DNA of 10,674 bases from Fidelibacterota bacterium (GTDB taxonomy: Bacteria > Pseudomonadota > Alphaproteobacteria > Rhodospirillales > Rhodospirillaceae). The position numbers and the translations under genes were made by a program. The stretch lies in assembly GCA_947473445.1 (NCBI GenBank), contig CANJEU010000040.1, positions 1-10,674 of the forward strand. Reading direction: 5' to 3'. Every line of letters begins with the position of its first letter. The first letter of the stretch is position 1. The notes beneath the pieces are model-generated. The model saw nothing but the letters and a program-made list of their open reading frames with translations. It did no database searches and was not told where the DNA came from. Of this stretch, positions 6,414-10,674 are shown piece after piece.

Positions 6414-7724
6414 TCAAAGAATAAACCGCGAGAGATCGCCTTTCTTGGCCAGCTCGCCCACCTGCGTGCGGACATAGTCCGCCGTCACGGTAAAGGTCTC
6501 GCCCGAACGGTCCGTCGCGCTGAAGCTGATGTCTTCCAGCAGTTTCTCGAGCACTGTGTGAAGCCGGCGCGCGCCGATATTCTCGACGCTGGTATTGATC
6601 TCGGCGGCAAGATCAGCCACCGCCGCGATGGCTTCGTCGCCGAATTCGAGCGTGACGTTCTCGGTGGCCAGAAGCGCTTTATACTGTTTGATCAAGCTGG
6701 CTTCGGTTTCGGTCAGGATGCGGATGAAATCATCGCGCGTCAGCGCCTTGAGTTCGACGCGGATGGGCAGGCGGCCCTGCAATTCCGGCAGCAAGTCGGA
6801 AGGCTTGGCCACATGGAACGCGCCCGAGGCGATGAACAGCACGTGATCGGTTTTCACCGGCCCATGTTTGGTTGAAACGATGGTGCCTTCGATCAGCGGC
6901 AGCAAATCGCGCTGCACGCCTTCGCGGCTCACATCGGCGCCGCGCGCATCCTCGCGGCCAGTGATCTTGTCGATTTCATCGAGGAAGACAATGCCGTCGT
7001 TTTCCACCAGCGAGATGGCTTCGCGCACCAGATTTTCTTGGTTCAAAAGCTTGTCAGATTCCTCGCGCACCAGAACTTCATAGGATTCCGAAACCGACAT
7101 TTTCCGCGGACGGGTGCGTCCGCTGAACATGCCGCCTAACATGTCACTTAAGTTCACCATGCCCATCTGCGCACCAGGCATACCCGGAATATCCATGGTG
7201 GGCATCGATGCGCCGCCCGTGTCCTGAACATTCACTTCGATCTCGCGGTCGTTCAGCTCGCCCTCGCGCAGCATCTTGCGGAACTTCTGGCGCGTCTCGG
7301 GGCTCGCGTTGTCACCTACCAGGGCGTCCAGCACGCGTTCTTCCGCGGCGAGTTCGGCTTTAGCCGTCACGCCCTTGCGCTGGCGCTCGCGCACCATATT
7401 CAGCGCGATTTCGACGAGGTCGCGGATGATGCTTTCCACATCGCGCCCCACATAGCCGACTTCGGTGAATTTGGTGGCTTCGACTTTGAGGAACGGCGCG
7501 TTCGCGAGCTTGGCCAGCCGGCGTGCGATTTCGGTTTTCCCAACGCCCGTAGGACCCACCATCAGGATGTTCTTGGGCTGAACTTCTTCGCGCAGGCCTT
7601 CGGGCAATTGTTTGCGCCGCCAGCGGTTGCGCAACGCAACGGCGACCGCGCGCTTGGCATCAGCCTGCCCGATGATGAAACGATCCAGTTCGGAAACGAC
7701 CTCGCGGGGAGAGAAGGACGTCAT
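6414..7724 (-). CDS. hslU: ATP-dependent protease ATPase subunit HslU (ClpY)
   Basis: HslU is the AAA+ unfoldase that caps the HslV peptidase and feeds substrates into it in the cytosol. The 436-residue sequence contains the N-terminal LDRFIIGQADAKRAVAVALR (13-32), Walker A GPTGVGKT (57-64), the substrate-gripping pore loop GYVGRD (90-95), a variable I-domain (about 110-240; includes a Met/Gly-rich stretch near 173-200), Walker B IVFLDEID (245-252), sensor 2 GARR (384-387), and the extreme C-terminus DLSRFIL, which inserts into HslV to activate it. These features separate it from ClpX. ATG (7722-7724) overlaps the hslV stop as ATGA, showing translational coupling. It should share the heat-shock promoter upstream of hslV. 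Confidence 0.98.
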   Translation of the reverse strand: MTSFSPREVVSELDRFIIGQADAKRAVAVALRNRWRRKQLPEGLREEVQPKNILMVGPTGVGKTEIARRLAKLANAPFLKVEATKFTEVGYVGRDVESIIRDLVEIALNMVRERQRKGVTAKAELAAEERVLDALVGDNASPETRQKFRKMLREGELNDREIEVNVQDTGGASMPTMDIPGMPGAQMGMVNLSDMLGGMFSGRTRPRKMSVSESYEVLVREESDKLLNQENLVREAISLVENDGIVFLDEIDKITGREDARGADVSREGVQRDLLPLIEGTIVSTKHGPVKTDHVLFIASGAFHVAKPSDLLPELQGRLPIRVELKALTRDDFIRILTETEASLIKQYKALLATENVTLEFGDEAIAAVADLAAEINTSVENIGARRLHTVLEKLLEDISFSATDRSGETFTVTADYVRTQVGELAKKGDLSRFIL

Positions 7725-8269
7725 AGGGTTTCAATGACCAGTTCATTGTTGGTGTAAATGCAGATGTCCGCGGCGATCTTCATGGCTTTGCGGGCGATCG
7801 CGTCGGCATCCATATCGGGCAGGTCGGCGAGCGCGCGCGCCGCGGAAAGCGCAAATGCGCCGCCCGAGCCGATGCCGATCAACCCATCTTCAGGCTCAAG
7901 CACGTCACCGGTGCCCGACAGGATCAGTGAAACGTCGCGGTCGGCCACCGCCATCATCGCCTCAAGGCGCCGCAGGTAACGGTCGGTCCGCCAATCTTTC
8001 GCGAGCTCGACACAGGCGCGCATCAACTGGCCGGGATGTTTGTCGAGCTTAGCTTCGAGGCGCTCGAACAGCGTGAAGGCATCGGCGGTCGCGCCGGCGA
8101 AACCGGCAATCACCTTGCCGTCGGACAGGCGCCGGACTTTGCGCGCGTTCGATTTCAGAATCTGGTTGCCGAGGGTGACCTGGCCGTCGCCGGCGATGAC
8201 GACTTTGCCGTTCTTGCGCACGGCAAGGATGGTGGTGCCGTACCATGTGCCTGGATCGTGTTTGATCAT
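7721..8269 (-). CDS. hslV: ATP-dependent protease peptidase subunit HslV (ClpQ)
   Basis: HslV is the proteasome-beta-like threonine peptidase of the HslVU complex, forming a double hexamer. The 182-residue precursor has an 11-residue propeptide ending WYG, then TTILAV. Thr12 should become the N-terminal catalytic nucleophile after processing. Partner residues Asp28 (in AGDGQ) and Lys44 (in ARKVRRL) fall at the spacing of E. coli Asp17 and Lys33. IAGFAGATADAFTLFE (54-69), ELAKDWRTDRYLRRLEAM (88-105) and GIGSGG (132-137) are typical. The start ATG (8267-8269) has GAAGG nine bases upstream on the minus strand, a modest ribosome-binding site. The gene is first in hslV-hslU; a near-consensus RpoH promoter and a strong leader hairpin lie directly upstream. 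Confidence 0.98.
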   Translation of the reverse strand: MIKHDPGTWYGTTILAVRKNGKVVIAGDGQVTLGNQILKSNARKVRRLSDGKVIAGFAGATADAFTLFERLEAKLDKHPGQLMRACVELAKDWRTDRYLRRLEAMMAVADRDVSLILSGTGDVLEPEDGLIGIGSGGAFALSAARALADLPDMDADAIARKAMKIAADICIYTNNELVIETL

Positions 8270-8285
8270 GGAGGGGAGCCTTCAG

Positions 8286-8325
8286 AAAAAGTCGCGGCGG
8301 ATAGGGAGGTCTCCCGCTCCGCCGC
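8286..8325 (-). terminator. Hairpin plus T5 run in the hslVU leader, downstream of xthA
   Basis: The outer stem GCGGCGGA (8294-8301) pairs perfectly with TCCGCCGC (8318-8325). An inner stem GGGA (8304-8307) pairs with TCCC (8312-8315). On the minus strand the hairpin is followed after three bases by five Ts (8286-8290). It could act as an intrinsic terminator for xthA. It also lies only 17 bases before the hslV start and just after the predicted RpoH start site, so it would form the very 5' end of the hslVU mRNA. It may serve as a stabilising 5' stem-loop (a 5' UTR stem-loop is known for E. coli hslVU) or as an attenuator. Confidence 0.6.
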
Positions 8326-8334
8326 ATCACCGGA

Positions 8335-8363
8335 GGATGGGGTGAGTCCGCGCCCGATTCAAG
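8335..8363 (-). promoter_or_regulatory. Predicted RpoH (sigma-32) heat-shock promoter of hslVU
   Basis: Reading the minus strand, CTTGAAT (8363-8357), 14 bases, then CCCCATCC (8342-8335) closely matches the heat-shock consensus CTTGAAA, N11-16, CCCCATnT. Six of seven -35 bases and the full CCCCAT of the -10 agree. It starts 11 bases beyond the xthA stop and points at hslV. hslVU is a classic RpoH regulon operon, which supports the call. The predicted start of transcription is near 8327-8329, leaving a leader of about 60 bases dominated by the hairpin. Confidence 0.7.
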
Positions 8364-8373
8364 ACCGCTGCTT

Positions 8374-9177
8374 TTATGGTTTCAAAGTCATCACGACCGG
8401 GACGTGGTCCGAGGCCGGGGTCCAATGCCGCACGTCCAGCAGCACGTCGACGTTTGCGATTCGGTCCTTCAGCGCCGGCGTCACCCACATGTGATCGAGA
8501 CGCCGTCCCTTGTTTGCGCCTTGCCAGTCGGCGATGCGATAGCTCCACCAAGTGAACACCGGGTTCTCGGCCGGATGGACCTCGCGCAGGGCGTCGATGA
8601 AATAAAGGGCCCGTTTCATACGCTCGAGCGCGGCGATCTCGATGGGGGTGTGGGTCACCATGCGCGACATACGGCCGTGGTCCCACACGTCGGTCGGTAA
8701 CGGCGCGATATTGAAGTCGCCCGCCACAACCGCTGCGTCGGACAGGCCGTGATGGCCGGCGAAAAAATCAGCAATGGCATCGACGAATTTAAGTTTGTGG
8801 TCGAACTTCGGATTGAGATCGCGGTCGGCGATATGCCCGCCTGCGGGCACATAAATACTGTGCACCTTGATGGCCACATCGCCTTCCCCGACCACCGCGC
8901 TGACATGGCGCGCATCCTCGCGTCCGCAATGGCGATGCAGATCAATCTGCGACAGCGGGAGTTTCGACAGGATCGCAACGCCGTTGTAGGCGCGCTGCCC
9001 CGCATAAGCCTGATGAACGTACCCAAGGTCGGCGATCTGCTGGCGCGGAAATAGCGCGTCCTCGCACTTTGTTTCCTGCAGGCAGATCACATCGGCCGCG
9101 CACAGCTCCGCCAGGCGCTCGAGTTGGCCCATCCGCTTGCGGATCGAATTGATATTCCAGGTGGCGATGGTCAGCAT
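8374..9177 (-). CDS. xthA: Exonuclease III / AP endonuclease
   Basis: This enzyme incises at abasic sites and trims 3' blocking groups in base-excision repair, with associated 3'-5' exonuclease activity, in the cytosol. The 267 residues almost equal E. coli ExoIII. Metal and catalytic residues of the exonuclease-endonuclease-phosphatase fold are in place: ATWNINS (5-11), LQETKCED (33-40) with Glu35, SIYVPAGG (107-114) with Tyr109, AGDFNIAP (152-159) with Asp154 and Asn156, LDHMW (227-231), and SDHVPV (256-261) with Asp257 and His258. I chose ATG at 9177 because the fold begins with MLTIATWN. A TTG at 9198 would add seven residues without family support. No good Shine-Dalgarno precedes the ATG; instead the leader is C-rich and holds a terminator-like hairpin. 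Confidence 0.96.
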   Translation of the reverse strand: MLTIATWNINSIRKRMGQLERLAELCAADVICLQETKCEDALFPRQQIADLGYVHQAYAGQRAYNGVAILSKLPLSQIDLHRHCGREDARHVSAVVGEGDVAIKVHSIYVPAGGHIADRDLNPKFDHKLKFVDAIADFFAGHHGLSDAAVVAGDFNIAPLPTDVWDHGRMSRMVTHTPIEIAALERMKRALYFIDALREVHPAENPVFTWWSYRIADWQGANKGRRLDHMWVTPALKDRIANVDVLLDVRHWTPASDHVPVVMTLKP

Positions 9178-9198
9178 GCGGGGAGAGCCGTAGCACAA

Positions 9199-9235
9199 AA
9201 GAAATGGCGCCCGATGTGGGGGGACACCGGGCGCC
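9199..9235 (-). terminator. Intrinsic-terminator-like hairpin upstream of xthA
   Basis: GGCGCCCG (9206-9213) pairs perfectly with CGGGCGCC (9228-9235). Past one mismatch, TGT (9215-9217) pairs with ACA (9224-9226) around a six-base loop. On the minus strand the stem is followed by ATTTCTTTT (9205-9197), a typical if interrupted T run. It lies about 20 bases before the xthA start. It would therefore end a transcript coming from upstream (lolA read-through or a small RNA), or attenuate xthA. Confidence 0.55.
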
Positions 9236-9302
9236 GTATCTGCCGAACGGTGGGGGGACCGTATATTCGGCGCGGCGTTTGGTCTTTGCGACCACCGCCG
9301 TA
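9199..9302 (-). ncRNA. Candidate small structured RNA or xthA leader with two C6 loops
   Basis: Three consecutive hairpins can be drawn on the minus strand. First, 9273-9300: CGGCG/CGCCG outer and TGGTC/GACCA inner stems, 5-base loop. Second, 9243-9270: ACGGT (9247-9251) with ACCGT (9258-9262), plus outer CCGA/TCGG, six-base loop. Third, 9206-9235, the terminator-like hairpin. The second and third share an identical 10-base loop region, GTCCCCCCAC on the minus strand (9259-9250 and 9225-9216), presenting C6 single-stranded. A possible promoter lies just upstream and the T run just downstream, together bounding about 100 bases. No convincing protein is encoded. It could be a trans-acting RNA using C-rich loops against G-rich ribosome-binding sites, or the 5' leader of xthA. 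I cannot match it to a named family. Confidence 0.4.
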
Positions 9303-9493
9303 TGCATCAGATATATGTCGCGTTTGGCGAAATGCAAATTGATCGGCCAGAATATCGGCTATGCAAAAGCGCATGGTACTTCGCGAAGAAAATCAGCCCT
9401 TTACGGGCTTAAGAACCATTGCGTTGGCGTCATGATGGTTAATAGTCACGCGTCTGTGACCAAGCGTTACAGACGCTTACCCGACTCAGTGGC
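9303..9493. other. Gene-free region between lolA and the structured RNA
   Basis: No convincing gene is present; the open frame on the plus strand (9204-9497) runs antisense through the hairpins into the lolA stop and shows no family features. The stretch is AT-richer than its surroundings. It holds a stem-loop GCGTCTGT (9450-9457) with ACAGACGC (9469-9476) just after the lolA stop, an inverted repeat AACCAT (9414-9419) with ATGGTT (9435-9440), and a perfect palindrome CTTCGCGAAG (9379-9388). A small hairpin AGCCC/GGGCT (9395-9409) is followed on the minus strand by a T-rich run and could be a weak lolA terminator. ATGCA occurs three times at 29-30-base spacing (9302, 9332, 9361). Confidence 0.5.
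9310..9337 (-). promoter_or_regulatory. Candidate promoter for the structured RNA / xthA
   Basis: On the minus strand TTGCAT (9337-9332), 16 bases, then TATATC (9315-9310) form a plausible sigma-70-type promoter: the TTG core is matched, and four of six positions in the -10. Transcription would start near 9303, exactly at the foot of the first hairpin (9300). This agreement is the main support; the -35 is weak on its own. Confidence 0.35.
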
Positions 9494-10126
9494 CTAGTTC
9501 TCTTTCGCGCGCGCTGCGCGGGCGTCATAGCGGAAAAGGGAGCGGTCGAGGCTCACGCCCTTCTGCGCATTCTCAAGCGTCACGACGACCTCTTTGTTCT
9601 GCGCATCCACCACGCGCCACTGGCGCAATTCGAACGGCGCGTCGCTGAACACCAGGGTGAGTTTGCCCATGCCCGGATCCTTGGCCATGGCGGCGGTGAT
9701 CTCAAGGGTGCCGGGGCCGCGTTTGACCTCGATGAGTTTCACGCTCGGATCGCTGAACGAAAGATTCTCCTTCAGGATCAGGCCCGCCGGGGTGTCGTTG
9801 AGATCGAGATGGCTCGCGTCGTTCATCTGCGTATCGACGTAGATGAGGAACTTGCCGTCGGCCACCATCAGCATCGGTGTGGGCGCGTCATAAACCAGGC
9901 GCATACGGCCGGGACGCGAAATATAGAGATCGCCATTGTAATTCCCGCCGTCCGGATTGACCTGAACGAAGCGCGATTTCAGCGTCGTGACGCTATTGAG
10001 ATAGGCCTCGGCCTTCTTCAAGGCTTCGGCATCCGCCGCGTCCGCCGCGAGGGCTGGGCCCGCGAAAATAGGGCCGGCGAATACAACCGCAATCAGCAGC
10101 GCGACGAGACGAAAGACTTTGGCCAT
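9494..10126 (-). CDS. lolA: LolA-family outer-membrane lipoprotein carrier protein
   Basis: LolA is a periplasmic chaperone that receives lipoproteins released by LolCDE and carries them across the periplasm to the outer membrane. The 210-residue precursor has a clear Sec signal peptide: MAKVFR, a hydrophobic core (7-22) and a likely cleavage after ALA (25-27). The mature part shows the family pattern: AEAYLNSVTTLKSRFVQ (40-56), the strand-rich GDLYISRPGRMRLVYDAP (about 65-82), and KFLIYVDTQMND (about 92-103). The start ATG (10124-10126) has GAGG at a good distance upstream on the minus strand. It follows ftsK by 86 bases with no clear terminator between, so co-transcription with ftsK is likely; ftsK-lolA-xthA is a recurring alphaproteobacterial order. 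Confidence 0.93.
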   Translation of the reverse strand: MAKVFRLVALLIAVVFAGPIFAGPALAADAADAEALKKAEAYLNSVTTLKSRFVQVNPDGGNYNGDLYISRPGRMRLVYDAPTPMLMVADGKFLIYVDTQMNDASHLDLNDTPAGLILKENLSFSDPSVKLIEVKRGPGTLEITAAMAKDPGMGKLTLVFSDAPFELRQWRVVDAQNKEVVVTLENAQKGVSLDRSLFRYDARAARAKEN

Positions 10127-10212
10127 AGCGTCCTCAAGAGTGAGCGTCAGCTCTCAATGTGGGAGGACACTATGGCGACCCTATGGCCGAGTCCACCTTT
10201 GCCGGAATCGCC

Positions 10213-10674
10213 TTATCTATCCTGCGGTTCTGGCAACAGAATTTCGCGTTTCCCCACGTGGTTGGCGCGCGAGATCATGCCCTGCTTTTCCATGTCCTCG
10301 ATGATCTTGGCGGCGCGGTTATAGCCGATCTGCAAATGACGCTGGATGAAGCTGGTGGACGCCTTGCGCTCGCGCGCCACGATCGCCACCGCCTGATCGA
10401 ACAGGCCATCGCCCGCCGAGGTGTTGCCGCTGCCGGCCATGCCGGCGAAGCCGGGCACGTCGTCGAGATCGTCTTCCTCGGTCACCGTCTCGAGATAGTC
10501 CGGCTGTCCCTGCTCACGCAGGTGCGCGGTGACTTCTTCCACCTCGGTGTCGCTGACGAAGGGCCCGTGCACGCGCGTGATGCGCCCGCCCGCGGCCATA
10601 TAAAGCATGTCGCCCTGACCCAGAAGCTGCTCGGCGCCCTGTTCGCCCAAGATGGTGCGGCTGTCGATCTTCGA
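10213..10674 (-). CDS. ftsK: DNA translocase FtsK, C-terminal part (5' end outside the window)
   Basis: FtsK is the septal DNA pump that resolves and segregates chromosome termini during division. The last 153 residues are present, reading in from the window edge as SKIDSRTILGEQGAEQLLGQ and then GDMLYM, a conserved stretch of the RecA-like motor. An acidic linker follows (EEDDLDDVP), then the gamma winged-helix domain (roughly the last 65 residues) with FDQAVAIVARERKASTSFIQ and LQIGYNRAAKIIEDMEKQGM, which in known homologues reads the polar KOPS sequences and contacts XerD. The frame is open to the edge, so no start can be given; a TTG within the motor at 10650 is not a start. It is probably the first gene of an ftsK-lolA unit. 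Confidence 0.97.
   Translation of the reverse strand, partial: SKIDSRTILGEQGAEQLLGQGDMLYMAAGGRITRVHGPFVSDTEVEEVTAHLREQGQPDYLETVTEEDDLDDVPGFAGMAGSGNTSAGDGLFDQAVAIVARERKASTSFIQRHLQIGYNRAAKIIEDMEKQGMISRANHVGKREILLPEPQDR

Noticed and set aside
9204..9497. Plus-strand open frame of 97 codons in the lolA-xthA spacer
   Set aside because: It runs through the hairpins and ends inside the antisense lolA stop region; no motif and no ribosome-binding site worth noting.
10170..10187. Direct repeat CTATGGC (10170 and 10181) in the ftsK-lolA spacer
   Set aside because: Seven bases, two copies, 11 bases apart; no associated promoter or terminator structure seen.
1..10674. Search for CRISPR arrays, IS elements, tRNA/rRNA genes, toxin-antitoxin pairs or defence genes
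   Set aside because: No regularly spaced repeats, transposase, attachment-site or RNA gene pattern seen; nearly all sequence is accounted for by core genes.

Overview
The window is ordinary chromosomal DNA of a GC-rich alphaproteobacterium. The evidence is the gene order (maf-aroE-coaE-dnaQ, secB, a Tim44-like protein, mltA, smr, hslVU, xthA-lolA-ftsK), the Tim44-domain protein with its single N-terminal membrane helix, and the high GC third-position usage. I cannot name the genus. In many alphaproteobacteria the maf-aroE-coaE-dnaQ-secB block lies near the chromosomal origin; that is background knowledge, and no origin is visible here.

Layout. 1-2220 (+): the tail of a probable maf, then aroE, coaE and dnaQ, tightly coupled by 4-base start/stop overlaps for the first three and a 17-base gap before dnaQ. 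2240-2761 (-): secB, convergent with dnaQ. 2935-6290 (+): Tim44-like protein, the lytic transglycosylase mltA, an unrecognised two-helix membrane protein, and an Smr-domain protein. 6299-6406: a GC-rich imperfect inverted-repeat element between the convergent smr and hslU. 6414-8269 (-): hslV-hslU, coding the HslVU (ClpQY) protease, with a 4-base overlap. 8374-9177 (-): exonuclease III (xthA). 9178-9493: a 316-base gene-free stretch. 9494-10126 (-): lolA. 10213-10674 (-): the C-terminal end of ftsK, running off the window.

How the parts work together. Most genes are housekeeping: shikimate and coenzyme A synthesis, replication proofreading, protein export (SecB), envelope biogenesis (MltA, LolA), proteolysis, DNA repair and chromosome segregation (FtsK). 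I see no mobile element, CRISPR array, toxin-antitoxin pair, tRNA or rRNA, and no evidence of a new multi-gene system.

The most informative non-coding signals are on the minus strand. (1) A near-consensus RpoH (sigma-32) promoter lies between xthA and hslV, followed at once by a strong GC hairpin and U5 run in the hslVU leader. (2) A stretch of about 100 bases upstream of xthA holds three consecutive hairpins. Two of them present an identical C6-containing loop sequence, the last is followed by a T-rich run, and a possible promoter sits at the right distance upstream. It may be an undescribed small RNA or an xthA leader/attenuator.
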